From NCBI RefSeq assembly GCF_027943255.1, contig NC_072893.1:63210001-63274000 (forward strand): 64,000 bases of DNA. The letters are read 5' to 3'. This document shows positions 22,572-36,395 of this stretch, one piece after another. A model generated the notes under the pieces. The model did not search any database and was not told the DNA's origin. It worked only from the letters and a program-made list of their open reading frames with translations. Position numbers and translations under genes: made by a program. Numbering within the stretch: position 1 is the stretch's first letter; every line of letters begins with the position of its first letter. This DNA comes from Anastrepha obliqua. Lineage: Eukaryota > Arthropoda > Insecta > Diptera > Tephritidae.

Positions 22572-25500
22572 CTAAAAAGAAGAAAAAGAAGTTAGTACAT
22601 TTCTTATTGATTTGAATTAAATCACTTACGATATTATGCCCCATCCCAATACTTTTGCATGTAACGGCCGCCTGAAAGTAGAAATTCGTAATAAAGATGA
22701 AATAAAGTTATGAAAAATTATTTAATATATTTGAGTAATAAATGTGAAAATTCATTAAAGATAAAAATATTTGATAATAACAATACGTGCAGTTTTTTAT
22801 GCGCTTAGGTGAATAAAAGCAACTTTTTTATCGGTTATAGGCAACTGCCTATGAGCGTTTTAGTTTTTCAGTTCAAGCGCAGATACTTTTTTTTGTATTG
22901 ATTCCTTTTTTGGATTTATTCCTTTAATATATTTTTCAATGAATTACACAAAGTTACAATTACGAAATAATATTTTTATTCAATTTAAATACAATGGGCT
23001 TTTTAGCCTGAGTGTTTTAGGAGCCACCAAATCTCTTGGTGCTCCTTGGCTCGACCAATTCAAAATTCAATTTTCAATATTTTTATATTAATTAGAATGC
23101 GACAGTATTTACTATTAATATAGTGAAAGACAGGGGACATGAATGTTGGCCACCCGTTCGAATTTCTGGAACAAGATCTTGAGTATTGAAACATTATTTG
23201 TGAAAATTATACGAATTCCCCAATTGGGATTAATTTTTTTCTTAATTAACACAATTAACACGCACGGACAGTATTACAATCGAAGATGGAATAAATTTAA
23301 ATAAATCGCTCAATATAATATGATTTTTTTTAATCAATTTAATCATGATTATTATTTCGAAAGTTTTTAATAAACTATGAAGTATTAATTATTATTTTTT
23401 TATGTACAATAAGTCATAAATTTTATTTTCCTTTTTATGCAGTAAAAAGCAACTGATATAAAATAGAATCTAAAAATAGAAATAAATACAAAACATAAAT
23501 AAACAGTTACCTTAAATAAATATATAGTAAATAAATAAATAAATTGAAAAAAAAGAGACTACAAATGTTCAAAGAAATAAAATAAATTATATAATTAATT
23601 ATGCACTTGAACGATAATATTACAACAAGCAAAACACTTTTCTACGTTTAAAGATATTGTTGGTAACTTCTGCAGGACATGAAATCTTCAATTTTCAGTT
23701 ATAATTACTAATATCGTGGGCCTGATGCTGGGTCGACTGTGTTTATTTATTCATGTTATAATTATTATGACAGCACAAAATCTTCCCTATAAATTTTGCT
23801 AAGTGCCAGCTCTTGGTCAGATACCAAGTTACCAAGTCGGTTATTCCGGCGCGCAGTACCGACCATAAGGATAATGAGTGAAAATGTATAGTTTTGATCC
23901 ATAAGTCTTAGCCCCCGCCTTTTTTTTTTAATTATTTCACTCTACCCACAGAATAATAATGAAAATCTTAGATTACTTACGTCGCGTATGCGATCAAACA
24001 CATCATCTTTATTTGGTGTTGGTTGAGCGATTTTCGGCGCCGACTGCTGTGATGTTGTTGCAACCGCTGGCGCCAACGTCGATGCTAATCCTCGCATGTC
24101 TGTTGCCATTTCACTACTGATGTTATTGTTGCTGCTTTTAAGCAATTGTACAGGATTTGACGACTGAAATGAAAAATATATTGAAATATAATGGGCAGGG
24201 TATAAAAACGAACGTTTATATTGCTTACATTTGCCGTCACACTTAGGAAATGATTCGACGATTTTGAACTTGTTCCACTATTTGCTCCCAAAGCTACATC
24301 CAGTTGCGGTTTATTTCCTACTGAAGAACTGGGACCAATTTTCATTCCTTCCAAATGCAATACGTTACGATAACCGTCGCTAATTTGTGCTGGTACTGTT
24401 ACTGGCTGAGCTTGATTCAATTGTAGTGCACTACTTGCCAATGCACTGCTGCTGCTGCTGCTGCTGCTATTCTTCTCTGGCATAGAAGTAGGCGCACTTA
24501 CTATTATTGAGGAAGCTGGTGGCGGTACCGATATCGCACAGCTGGGCGCGGATACGGAACTAATTATATTGGAAGTGTCTATAGAAGCAGAACTAGTTCT
24601 TGAAACAATAGTATTATTTTCTTTCAATTTAGGAGCTACGTCAACTTTCGTGTTTACGGCCATTGTAGAGCTTCCCGATGAAGCTCCACTATCGACAGCA
24701 GTCAAAATGCTCCGACAATCATCGCCTGCATCAACTGGAGTCATAACAGCATCTTCATCGGTATTGTTTATGTTGCTAGAAGTTGTTTCAGCAATTCCGC
24801 TGCTGCTATTACTGCTACTCCCAGCTCCATCGCTATTATTATTGATATTACTGGTAGTATTACCATTGTGATTTAACACCGTCGATGCTGGTGGCCCGGC
24901 GTTAGTTGTGCTATTACTGTTGTTGATGTTGTTACCACCAATACTGCTGCAGTTACTGATATTTTGATTAATATTTGCTAAATGACTTCCAACATTGTTA
25001 TTGTTTGAATTTTGATATTGATTCTTCCATGTAGGTGCAATGACATCTGGAGGAGTGTCTTGAACGGGGACAGTCGTGGATGATGTTACAGTCTGAGCGG
25101 GATGACAATTACTATTGCTACCATTATTGTTCAGCAATCGAATGTTATGACTTCCATCTTTTATATGATTTATGGGCAGGTTGAGACTACTGCTTCCGCG
25201 AATAGGGTGAGGCTGACCTGTATCTATAATCTTTGGCATTTTGGTCTCCTCAATGCTATATGTGCAAGTTAACTCCTCCAATGCTGATAATCGTTTTTCC
25301 TTTCGCTTTTGTCCTAATTTTATCGCAAACTGAAATTTCAAATAGATTTGGATTACATTTCGAGTTAATATATTTAATATATTTTTGGAATGTTATATTT
25401 ACCTCAAGATCTTCATAAGACTTGAACTCAAGTATTGCGAAACCATCAATGATTTCCTCTTCCAAGACAGGTGATCGCGGCAGTTTTCTTCTTACTGGAG

Positions 25501-26302
25501 GTGGCGGTCTTGGAGGAGGCTTGTCGCGGGGCAAAAGTAGGGTCGAAGAAGAAGAAGTAGATAGTAAGTCCTCGTCAAGCGACTCACCTTCACTATCGCT
25601 AGGCGTAGCCATTAATCCAGAATTACATTCAGGTGAGTGCGGAGGATTAAGGAGCAACGATGCAATGCTATCCGTTGGAGGCATGACGTTATTACTACCA
25701 TTACTGCTACTTGTAAAGTTCCCATTGGAATTATTACTGTCCTCGCCCATGCTTCCTGCGCTACTGGCGTGGTACAATAGACCGCTATTTGGGATATTAT
25801 TTGCAGTGTTAGCGAAACGGTTTTCCCGTTCCGCTTGCAATCTTTGTGCTCTTTCGCGACGTCTTTTTTGTTGTCTCTGCTGTTTGGCATTCAAACCAAG
25901 ATTGTTAACGGGGGTGTTTGCTCCACAATTGTGCCCATTAGTCGCAGAGGCTGTATGGTTTTGTTCAGCTGCAGCTGCAGCCTTGGCCTTCGCTGACATA
26001 GCTGCTAAAGATTCCGTATCTGAGTCTCCATCGTTATTGGTATTATTTGGAGCAACATTGTTATAAAAAGTACCAACATTACCACCACAACCGCCAACAG
26101 AGGACACTGAACTAACTAATGAAACAGCTGCGCTATTGACTCCACTAGATCCACTGGTTTGTGGCGAAGGTGGAGGCAGATTTAATTGCTCCCCACTGCC
26201 AAGTAGTTGTTGCTGTAATCCATGCTGGCCAGTTGTCCCTAAATTAGTTGTGCTATTTGTTATTGAGCCCGGTCCAGGAGGTTTTAATTCGTGCGGGTCC
26301 AT
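22551..26302 (-). CDS. tay: AUTS2-family protein, tay bridge orthologue (5' part)
   Basis: The start is ATG at 26,302 (MDPHELKPPGPGSITN). Exons: 26,302-25,403, 25,329-24,229, 24,163-23,981, then candidate microexons 22,671-22,630 and 22,551-22,571. All junctions are GT-AG and phase 0, giving 749 codons with no stop. Exon 1 has a basic QKRRRERAQRLQAERENRF stretch and ends with the family signature IIDGFAILEFKSYEDLE. Exon 2 opens with FAIKLGQKRKEKRLSALEEL and continues into long Asn/Ser-rich disordered sequence. The DGFAI signature after a basic region is known from AUTS2, FBRS and FBRSL1. In flies the family member is tay bridge, needed for protocerebral-bridge structure and locomotion. Family members act in nuclear chromatin regulation. 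The C-terminal half lies outside the window. The gene diverges from Rad17. Confidence 0.8.
22630..22671 (-). CDS. tay: Candidate 42-nt microexon of tay
   Basis: Encodes AAVTCKSIGMGHNI between a CTACTTTCAG acceptor and a GTAAGTGA donor, in phase 0. It is separated from the next candidate by only 58 bp of intron, which is near the lower limit for fly introns. Both could be included or skipped without changing frame. Confidence 0.5.
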
Positions 26303-29300
26303 ATTGTGCTAATTGTGAAGGTTTAGCGCAGTACCCGCCTACGCCAAAGCTACAATTAAAGCCTTGGTTTGTACAAAGAGTACTTAAGACCCTTTAGTGG
26401 ATCATTGACCTCTTACGTACACGTTCCAAAGGCATTGCAAGTGGCGAGTCCAATATAGGCTTTATTGAACTATAAAATAGTGTTAGCAAAAGGAAAGGCA
26501 GTCCAAAATCCTTTGGTTGGCAAAATCGATGACACCAAAAACTTACTATTCCTTTCTGTTTTGTGTTGTTAATCGCGTCCGCCAGAGAATCGATTATGCT
26601 TTCGACGAGTAAGATAAATTTTTAAATGAACAAATACTTTAACTTGACTTTCTGCTTCTTCTATTTTTATTGATTTTTTAAGAAATTTTATTGTGCAAAT
26701 TTTCCACTTTTCACACTTTACTCCATACTCTTATTCACATCTTTGATGTGCCTTCATTTATTTGCTTTTCTCTGCCCTGTTCTGCTCTACACCACCGCAC
26801 ACCTTGCTACACTTTCCACACTCATTTGGGCCGAACACGACGAGTAACCTCCTCGAGTCGCTTGTGACCAAATTGTCAAAAAGTTCTGTTACTTCGTTTC
26901 GTTTATTGCCTTTGCTTTTACTTTTTCTCATATCTCCACATTTAATATTTTTATTACATCCAATTTTTAATTTAGAAACTTAAAACTCTTCAAAATCTGT
27001 AACATTTTGTTTCTTTCACATATTTATCACACAAGAAGTATTTTATTCGAAGATATACGAAAATACATACAACACTCAGAGATTCATTCGTTTCTTTGTC
27101 TCCTTTTCTTTTGTCTTTCTTGTTGGTTTTTTGGTTTCCTTTACTTTTCACTTGGTTCATCTTTGTTAACATTCTCTTAGCTTTTCCTCCATCTCAAATT
27201 GTTTTTTTTTTCGTAGTCGTCAGACTCCCTTTCTTATTAGCCTCCTATTTCATTTACTCATTTGGCTAGCTTCAATTCACACGTTTGCAAAATATTCTGT
27301 GCAACTCTATTTGTCCCTGTCGCATGTTTCACTGCATAACAGACATTGGAGAAATAGTGCATAGACAAAAACAGCGAAGCCGGTGGAAAGTACAGATTTG
27401 GAAAATTCGACAACTGCAGACTTAACGAAGTTGCCATCTTTCCCCACAGAAATAGTTATGATTTAACTGATTCAATCTTTATCAAAAATTGTATACATAT
27501 AACTGATCGTAGTTATAAGAAAATAACTAAAACCAAATAGCTATTTGTTTAGAATATGAGTTCAGCTAAATTTACTCAGCATCAGTATTCATTGTCTAGT
27601 GTTTATTTAAAATTAAAACAAAAATATACAGCACTATGACTAAAAAATGTTCCATCTTGGCATAATTTAAATGACATGTGAAAATAAGCAATATTTAATT
27701 TATTTTACTAAGCGTATAATGATGATTCTATCAATGCCGAAAATGTTTTAAAATCGCATAAACGCTATTTTATTTTTGCACATTTCCTTCCACACGTTCC
27801 TACAATTTGCATTCTCTACTGTCCGCTTGTATGTATTTAAGAATGAAACGATCAAGCAAACTACTTGATAAAACAAAGTCTAGGGAATTACGAAAAAAGG
27901 TGGCAGCGGACTAGCCTTTGGAAAGTGTGTCGAAGAGACGATCGACAATGAAAATACTATTTTTTATAAGCTTAAATTAAGTAGAGTATATGCACTTTTT
28001 AATGATCATGCTCATCTTTCAATTAATATTTTGTATTTTTATTATTCACTCATTTGTGTATTTTTAATTCCACTTTGGCACTTTTTACGCACGCACGCAC
28101 GCACATTTTGCTATCCCGCTCACACCCACCACACGCACAGACAGAAAATTTATAGAACGACTGCATCGAAAAGTAAACGCCAACTACGAGAAATTTAAAA
28201 TTTTCATCATCCAATTACTCGTCAAAAGCGTACATTCGACACCAATTTTCACATTACTACAGCGAAGAAACAATTACTGCCGGTCTTAAGAACTTTTCAA
28301 CGAACAAAAAGAGTTTTATTATAGTTTTTAAACAATTTTAAGTCCATCTATCGAAATTATTTCCACAGAGCAAACTCCCGATATACTCATATACAGCGTT
28401 GCCATATCTCAACTTTGAAATTACTCCCCAAAGAAGGTCTCCTCTGAAACATGTTAAAGTCTACACATGGTGAATGATTCCTCAATGTCTAATTAATCGA
28501 ATAATAAGAAAATAACCGGTAGATAGGTAAACAGCAATTGCTCAATGTCAGGTTAGCGAATCAAACTTTATCAGAATCAGTTAATTTCTGGTAAAGTATA
28601 AGGGAAAATGGAGCTGCTGTTTAGGTAACCGAATAAAAAAACACCAAAAATAAAAATTACTGCGTACTATGAACCCCTAAATTATTTATTAATAGCCCAC
28701 GGTTAATGCAATTATTCATATGTAGAAATACAATTTCAAAAATTTATCGGCCAGAAGTCTGATTTTATATTTTTACTATTTTTAGAAATTTTTTAAATTT
28801 TAATATTAAAACAAGTTTACAATTTTTGTGTTTTTTCTCGATTTAATTCGAATCGGCGGTCTAGTGTCCAATCCGCGCCATCATTTCATTCAGTCAACTT
28901 GTATAGGCAGTTGGAAAGGACTAGTTTGCAATCCTCCCCGTTGCATTTTTTGCGGTTGAAATGGACTGCCTTTCAGTCCGCATCATTTAGCCATAAGCCT
29001 ACCTTTTATCTAAACAATCTGATGGTTCTTATTCTTTTTATTTATTCAAGTACTGTATTATACATTTCTAATCCATTATTAAAAATTGATATTAAACCCT
29101 TACTGATATGTACAGTTTCCAAGTGACATCTATTTGCGAGTCGGGTTGAGTATTGTTGCACATTTATGTTTCTTCTTACTTAACAGTCTAAATATTCGGA
29201 AAGAACTCCATTTTCTACTCAATAAGTGAATAAATTGATTTCAGAACAGCACTTATGTATATTTGTATATATTTCAGTACAACCATTCAAAATTCAAATT

Positions 29301-29696
29301 ATTTGGGTTTCACGCCGATATTTGCACTTACATATGTACATAAAAAAATTGAACGGAACTTTACCAATATCGAAAATTCAAATTATTTGAGTTTCAGCCC
29401 ATATTTGCATTTACATACATGAAAAAAGTTGAACGGAATTTACCAATATCGCCACGGACAAAATAATTGCTCAAGTCTCCAGGGAAACCACTGTGGGGTA
29501 TATAATAATTTATCAATATATGTGATCTTTCCTGAAAACATCGATAACTTTTACAAATTAAAATATCGATTACAATATGTGTATAGATTAATTCTTAACA
29601 TTTCTAATTGCGGAGAGGACACCTTTGAGTTGCGAGACTAAATTAGTAAATTGTAAATTGGCTTAGCATATTTAAAAAGGAAATGGGGCGGAAACG
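26303..29696. other. Divergent intergenic region tay-Rad17, includes tay 5' UTR
   Basis: The 3.4 kb between the two start codons should hold both promoters and the untranslated leader of tay. A (GCAC)n microsatellite lies at 28,087-28,105. TATCGAT/ATCGATAA-like sequences near 29,537 and 29,564 resemble part of the fly DRE site, upstream of Rad17. No other exon or mobile element was supported. Confidence 0.4.
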
Positions 29697-31660
29697 ATGA
29701 ATCCGGCATCGCGTAAAGTATATCCTCATAATTTGTGTTATTCAATTATTTAACATTTTATCATTAACGTAGCGTGCTTGGAGCAATTCAGCTTTTGCTA
29801 ATCAATCCAAATTTGAGGCCTCTGATAAAACAAATGATTTTGAGAATGGGAGCAGCTTCGCTGATAACAAACAAGAGAATAGAAATGACATACAAACGCT
29901 ACAGAATCCTAAAGTGGAGAAAACTCAAACCAAATCCTCCAAAAATAGTTCCAATTGGATTAATGCATTTGAACCAAGTAAATGTGAAGAAGTCGCAGTA
30001 CATACGAAAAAACTAGCAGAACTACAAAACTGGCTAATGCATTATGAAGCCGTAAGTAAACAACATCCTGCACAAATATGCCTGCTTACCGGGCCATCTG
30101 GTTCGGGAAAAACTACAGCCGTACGTGTTATATCACGATCACTAAATTATGAACTGCACGAATGGATTAATCCAGTTGACTGTGAATTAATTAACGTCTT
30201 AGGAGATCAAACTAATAGTTACATAGGATCCCAAATAGAAATGTTTAAGTCGTTTTTATTTCGTTCGTCTCGGTATAAATCATTAGTCGGTGGTCAAAAG
30301 CGTCTGGTGCTAGTGGAGGATTTTCCCAACATGATAATTTCAAATGCCGAGACTTTTGAAACTATTCTGGAGTAAATAATGAAATTTAAGTGTAATGTAA
30401 TGTTGATTATCTTCTTATATTTTGCAGAGAATTTTCGAAATATGGAAAATCGCCGCTTATATTTATAGTAACGGATTCCAAAACTCGTTCTTTAAATATA
30501 AGTTATAACATCTTTACTGAGCAGCTGAAAAATAAATTTCATATAAACCATATTGGTTTTAATCCAATCGCAGTGACTCTATTACAGAAGGCGATGAAAA
30601 GATTTTGTACTCTAATGAGGGAGCCACAAATAGCCGCTAATTACAATGTGCCTTCACAATCGGTTATCGACTCGATAGTATTTGCTGCGCAAGGTGATAT
30701 TCGCAACGCACTGATAAATCTGCACTTTGCTTCACTAAAGGGTAACGAATAATATAAACTATATAAGAAGATAGATCAATATGTTTAAATGCTTTAATTA
30801 TACATAGGTACTGGTACTTTGCCTACAGAGCGTGTGGAATCATGTGACAACAAGGGAAAATCTAAAAAACAAGTATCAACGCTTAAAACGATTCGTCGTG
30901 ATGAATCACTAACGATGTTTCATGCATTGGGACGAGTTTTCAATCCCAAACGTATGTATACTGAAATCAATTGATAAATCTCGTTTCTGGTTTTATGACT
31001 ACCGAGAAATCTAAAGTGCTCCAAATTTTTTATAGTTAGTGCTGTAGTTTATTAAAAACCCCTTTTATAAAAGAATTTACCATTCGGAGACGGCATTATA
31101 CACTAGGGCCTTCAATTTTTTGAGTAATTCATAATGTGCGCTATTTTAAATATAGATTCTTAAAATGCATACAATGCAATTTGTTCTTTCGGAACATTAT
31201 CTAAATTAAGTTGTAGAAATCCTAATTCTTAATTGATTTTCTCATAGGTATGTCCAATGGTAATTTCATGCACAATCCAGAAGATATAAGCGAAAGTTTT
31301 GCATCTGAACCGAAGCGATTTATTGATCTTATGCATGCTAATTACCTTCCACATTTCGGCGATATTGAACACGTTGTTGCAGCAACGAATAACCTGAGCA
31401 TTGCTGACAACATTATTACCGAATATCGCGAGGAATCGTTGGCACTGATCGCGCTTAATATAGCTATACGGAGTATAATGGTAGCGAACGAGACTCCAGT
31501 CAGCGCGTGGATCCCAGTTAGAGCACCAAAGCGTTATCAGCAAGACGCTTTATGTAAACCGCTACCTCTACAGTGCATATCCAAAAACGTATACGCAACA
31601 GATTATAAAAGTTACGTGGAAATCATTCATGGCTCTAAAAACATCAGCTCGACCAAATAA
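29697..31660 (+). CDS. Rad17: Rad17 checkpoint clamp loader
   Basis: Five exons joined by GT-AG introns: 29,697-29,717, 29,773-30,371, 30,428-30,741, 30,808-30,951 and 31,248-31,660. They give 496 residues. The first exon codes only MNPASRK. The Walker A loop GPSGSGKTT lies at about residues 114-122 and the Walker B-like LVLVEDFPN at about 185-193. This AAA+ order and the VEDFPN variant are characteristic of Rad17. With RFC2-5, Rad17 loads the 9-1-1 clamp onto damaged DNA and so starts ATR checkpoint signalling in the nucleus. The C-terminal region (SLALIALNIAIRSIM) is typical helical collar sequence. Length is near that of insect relatives. The gene is divergent from tay and convergent with Usp30. 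No sign of decay. Confidence 0.92.
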
Positions 31661-32501
31661 TAATTAAAATGTATTTTATGAGTTTATTTCGAATAGTAAG
31701 AACCTTATTTATTAAATATCTGAGAGATTAAGTTTTCGCATAGTAATATATTAAAGTACATTGAATGCCTTCAACTCGTTTCTGTTTTTCATATTCTGAT
31801 CGATCAATGTTATTGAATAAACTTTCCTAGTTCCTAGTACATACCTATAAACAAATAATGTTTTATTTTCATTTATATGTATGTAATTGGTTCAATGCAT
31901 TTTTCAATTTCCATATAAAACGTACATATTTGTATGTAAACCGCAAAGTAAATTCGTAAATAATCTGATTTAAATGCTTTAAAATCTTATAATGAAAAAC
32001 TTACAGCTATAGAAAACATTTTTCAATGAATTGATTAACAAATGCTGTTAAAGATAACGGTCTTAAGAAATTATAATATATAATTACAAAAATAACCTAT
32101 TCAGCGTAATGTACAGTCATAAATAGTTCGACTAATCAAAATGGCACTTTCGAAAATATTGAGCTGGAAATATTTTTTCCCATAACACTTAGATATTAAG
32201 TCATATAAAATTATCAAAAAATGCTGAATGTATGATGTGGAGCCATATTGCAGAGAGCATAATTGAATTCATATATTTAATAGAGATCTTGCAATTCCTA
32301 TAAAGGATTAGTTTACTATCACATCGAATAGATTAACATTTAGAAGCCGCAGATCTCTGAATAACAAAAAAATATTGTTTTTTAATTCTACAGCAACTAG
32401 ACATATGTATGCATTTATAATAAACTTAAATTATCAATGACATAAACTAGATTGTTACGGTATCAGAATAAATGAGTTTCCCACCCTTCCCGAAATATTG
32501 T
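31661..32501. other. Convergent 3' region between Rad17 and Usp30
   Basis: This 841-bp AT-rich stretch should contain both 3' untranslated regions. No canonical AATAAA follows closely after Rad17; an ATTAAA lies near 31,713. No other feature seen. Confidence 0.4.
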
Positions 32502-34626
32502 TTAGCGTCGCTGTGGACCACGATCATAAAAGAGCAAATAAGCTGGTACGCTAAGTACTTCTTCTATGGAAACTTCACGTACAACAGTGTCTGAGGTGTA
32601 GAACCAGCTATACATTGTGACAAAAATAGAAACAAAAATAATTAGCACTAATCTACTTGTGTACATATGTGTTCACTATTGCATACCGATGTGCGTTCCG
32701 TAAAGCTCCTCGTCGATAAGTTACGAAATGACCACTGCTTGCTTCACCGGAGTGAACAACGACAGCTAAGAGTCTGTATAGATTTTTGGGGAACATTGTG
32801 CCGAACGCACTTCCGTATGAATCATTGCCACTACCCCCCAAACTGTTCATGGGCAAACTAGAAGAGAAAAGCGACATCGTAGATCCCCATGGTGTGCCAG
32901 CCTGGATGGTAAACAATTCAAAAATTATTATTTTTTATTGCAAGAAGTAACTATATGTGTATGTGTAAAATATGTAAAAGGAAGATATTTTCGAAAGCAT
33001 CTTTTCGTATTTATATATACATGCAAATATGTAGTTTTGTGCAACTTTATATACTTAATTTGTCCTTACTAGTTTTTGTGTGTTTAGTTTTTCTTCTAAT
33101 CTAAATTTTTACTTTATTTAACTTATTATTTGTATCATTTATTGCTACTCACCTGGCTGTTCAAATGCGGTTGGACAAAGCTGTATGGGGCCATTGACAA
33201 ACTTTCGGGGAAATGTACGTAGTCTTGCCGCTTGCAAATTTGACCAGTTGGCAGCCATACCGTACGAGCAATATGTACACAGAGGCAAGCAGGCAATTTG
33301 GCGAATGTCAGCGATTTGATGTGATTGGTGGTTTCGTTACAGGATTCACATTTTACATCGTTCAATTCTTCAGATGTTATATATTCGCTCAGCAAATGTC
33401 CCAAGCTAAGACCCGAACGACGCTGAGGTGGCAAATTCAAAGTTACACTGTCAAACTTGTCGTAACGCACAGTTGACTACAGAGAAAAGTTAAAATCGTA
33501 AATTGTATATTTTTACTACTTGTTTTTACACACTTTGAACCCGCAACCGTTGCAAACAATTTGCGTACCCATTGCTCCTTGAAAGGGTATAGCTACATGA
33601 GTAGGCATTTGATCAGACCAAATCTGGAATTATTACAAAAATGGCAAAATCGCCTGTATTAACTGGTTTGAAAATACTTCTAATACTCACCGACACTCTT
33701 CCCGGACCACGGCTTAATCGCTCCAATGACCGACATGATGTAGACACACGTTTATTTAAACCTTCTGACCAAGGATATCTGGTTAGTTGGGCTGTGCGAG
33801 CTCGACTGACTCGTTGTCCACCCAATACTGGAGAAGCCAGTGGATCGAAGTCCATTATTTCAGTTGGAGATGTACCAGCTGCACCCCCTTCGCCGGAGCA
33901 CATTTCGCGTTCGCATACTGATGAAGGTGAATCCGGCGTGTGGGCTTCTGAACGTACCAAACGTGTTAAATTTGTAGATTCATCGTAGTCAGTATTTAAG
34001 AAATCTGTTAGCATAGCACTAGATGGTCTATCTGGTTGCTCTCCATCACCTCCGCCGATCAAAACGGGTAATGCATCTGAAAGACAACCGACTTTCTTGG
34101 GCCTCAAAGCCTCTTCTTCTAGAGACGCTAACATTACATGAAATAATTCGTGAGCATCGTGTTCTTCCTGTGGTATAACCCATCCTAGTGCGTGAAGAGC
34201 ACGCATCACTGCACCTGGAGAGTAAGGATCCCCACGCAAAGTGGAGTGAGTGCCATTTATTACTTCAAGTGTGTTCAACAGGGATGATATCAGGCTCTTT
34301 CTGTCGGAGTTGACATTATTATATAACTGCAGCCAAGCTATAAATTGGGGACAGGCAGCAAGAGCCTGAAGCAATGTATTTAAAAAGCAAGTTTGTCCAA
34401 AGTTGTGTAGTCCAGCTATTTGTCCTCTTCGTTGCCGCAGACGTGAAGAACCTATGTATTTGTCGGTTAACATGTTGATGAATAAAATAATAAAAAAAAT
34501 GAATAGAAATCCCTCGGATTACCAGTAGAGATTATTACATTTACCTGAAGGACCCCAGAATACAAATGCACCAACTACAGCAGCGACAGTCACTCCTGCA
34601 GCCATTAAAATTTTTTCACCTTCCAT
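32502..34626 (-). CDS. Usp30: Usp30, mitochondrial outer-membrane deubiquitinase
   Basis: Six exons on the minus strand: 34,626-34,545, 34,451-33,691, 33,623-33,534, 33,476-33,153, 32,901-32,687 and 32,607-32,502. They give 525 residues. The N-terminus is one hydrophobic segment (KILMAAGVTVAAVVGAFVFW), the membrane anchor of USP30. The Cys box HNFGQTCFLNTLLQALA puts the catalytic Cys at residue 49, followed by the PQEEHDAHELFHVM box. A zinc ribbon uses CNGC and CESC. The His box SSGHFVTY puts His at 477. WFYTSD offers Ser496 as third member of the Cys-His-Ser triad typical of USP30. USP30 removes ubiquitin, notably Lys6 chains, from mitochondrial proteins and opposes Pink1/parkin mitophagy. 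The exon junctions preserve frame throughout. Confidence 0.93.
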
Positions 34627-35617
34627 TATATTTTTCTTATTTTATTTATATATTTTCCGACTTTTTCACATATTTTCTTTTCGATATCTGACTGTGTTTC
34701 AGTAAGCCAGACATGCCCAATGACTTGAAAATTAGTAAATTTAAAGAAATTAGTATGGCAACGTTAAGAAACAGCTGATATGGCGTATTTTAAAGCAGAG
34801 AGCACATTTTTTAAATTTCCAGTAGGCGTTCTGTAAATACTTAGTTAATAATTAACCCGTCTTCGATTCCTTAACTGACGTTAATAAACATATGTTGGCA
34901 GCACTGGAAAAGAGTAGGGAAACTTGATGTAAGTCTTTAATTAGTATTTGTTCTTGAGCTATCCAATTCATTGTCCCGATCAATCTCACAGGAATGATCC
35001 GGACCATTTTTATGGGTATTGGCAGCGTTGATAAAGGATCTATAAATAATACACATTTTCGAGAGAACAATGTATCAAGTAAAAATCGGCGTTTTTTCAG
35101 AGCGTTATGGCGTAGTATTAAAATTATCTGCAAAAACCTCATTCAACATGAAATTTAATCCGGAAATAAAAACTTTTCTAATTTGTTTCATATAATTTCA
35201 CGTTTATGTACACAATCACTTATCAGTGCTACCAAAAATTTATGACTATAAATAATAAGAACAGAACGGACCATAAATTGTACCAGATATCTATCAGATT
35301 CACAGCGTTGATGTTGTATATGTGCGAATAATATTTTCTCAGATCCCGATCTTTGATCATGCGAATAACAGTAACAGAAATACAGTTAATGAGATTTGCT
35401 GCCACTCGTAACTTGTAGAAGAGTTGGAAATGAGGAATGGAGAGGGGCACCGAGTTTCATTCGCAAATAATGGAGTTCGCGAAAAAGAATCACCAAAATA
35501 TTCGCTGTATGAAAATGAAATTTGCCTAATATCAGAAATGAGTTATTTATATCAGTTTTTCTTCAACCGAGTAGGAAAGTGACGAATTGAAGATGGATTT
35601 TTCGAATATTTTATTCT

Positions 35618-35862
35618 TACCATTCGAAAGTGTACAGGTTGAAATTCTGACCGCGGAATATGAATTGATAGCAAAAGTGGTTTCTAATAGCGGTCGCTCC
35701 CCAGCAGGCAATGCCACGTAAAACCTTCTTATAAAAAATATCTACCGTTCGGAGTCGGCTTAAAACTGTAGGTCCCTCCATTTGTAGAACAACATCAAGA
35801 CGCACGCCATAAATTGGAAGAGGAGCTCGACCAAACACTTAACAGAAATATACGCGCCAATT
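35618..35862 (+). repeat. tRNA-derived SINE, copy D
   Basis: Plus-strand orientation. It runs from TACCATTCGAAAGTGTACAG, through CCGTTCGGAGTCGGCTTAAA and the GAGGAGCTCGACCAAACACT block, to a GCGCCAATT end followed by a T/ATTT-rich tail. The most 5' part of the tRNA-like head is missing, as in a 5'-truncated insertion. Confidence 0.75.
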
Positions 35863-36251
35863 ATTTTTTTATTTATTTTATGTTATCTACTTATTCTTAA
35901 GTTTCTTTAAAGTTATCATTGGAGAGCGACGCAGGTGCGAGGTTTAATATGTGAGGCCTCCACGGTCGCTCCGATAATATTTTTTTTTAAGAGAAAGAAA
36001 AAGAAGCGTGTCAGTCTCGAGTTATTATCATTTTTTTATTAATATTTGGATGTACATACATATGTATCTATGTATGATACAATATGACATGGTTTACGTA
36101 TGTATTAATATAATAGTATGTATATGTATGTATAATATGATACAATATATGATAATCCGGAATTATCCTTACCTCTGTCGGCTGACACGTCTTGATCCTT
36201 GTTGTACTAAAATCGGTAAAAATGAGATTCGATATAATTTTTTATGGTAGA

Positions 36252-36395
36252 AAGACCTTTTTTTATGATCTATTTTTCTAAAAAAAGTTTTTTTAATTAT
36301 TAAAAATTAAATTAAAAATTATATTCGATAGATCCTTTTTGTTCGATCGACCTTTTTTATGATCTATTGTTCTAAAAAAAGATATTTTAATTATT
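36252..36395 (+). repeat. 97-bp tandem duplication
   Basis: GACCTTTTTTTATGATCTAT followed by TTTTCTAAAAAAAG recurs 97 bp later as GACCTTTTTTATGATCTATT and GTTCTAAAAAAAG. Both end in TTTAATTATT. A simple local duplication. Confidence 0.6.

Noticed and set aside
23031..23056. Short hairpin GGAGCCACCAA/TTGGTGCTCC as a possible regulatory RNA
   Set aside because: An isolated 10-bp imperfect stem in AT-rich DNA; such hairpins are expected by chance and nothing else supports function.
24569..24871. Long plus-strand open frame, and another at 25,422-26,066, opposite tay
   Set aside because: They are antisense shadows of the low-complexity tay exons; the Leu-rich content is the mirror of Asn/Ser codons.
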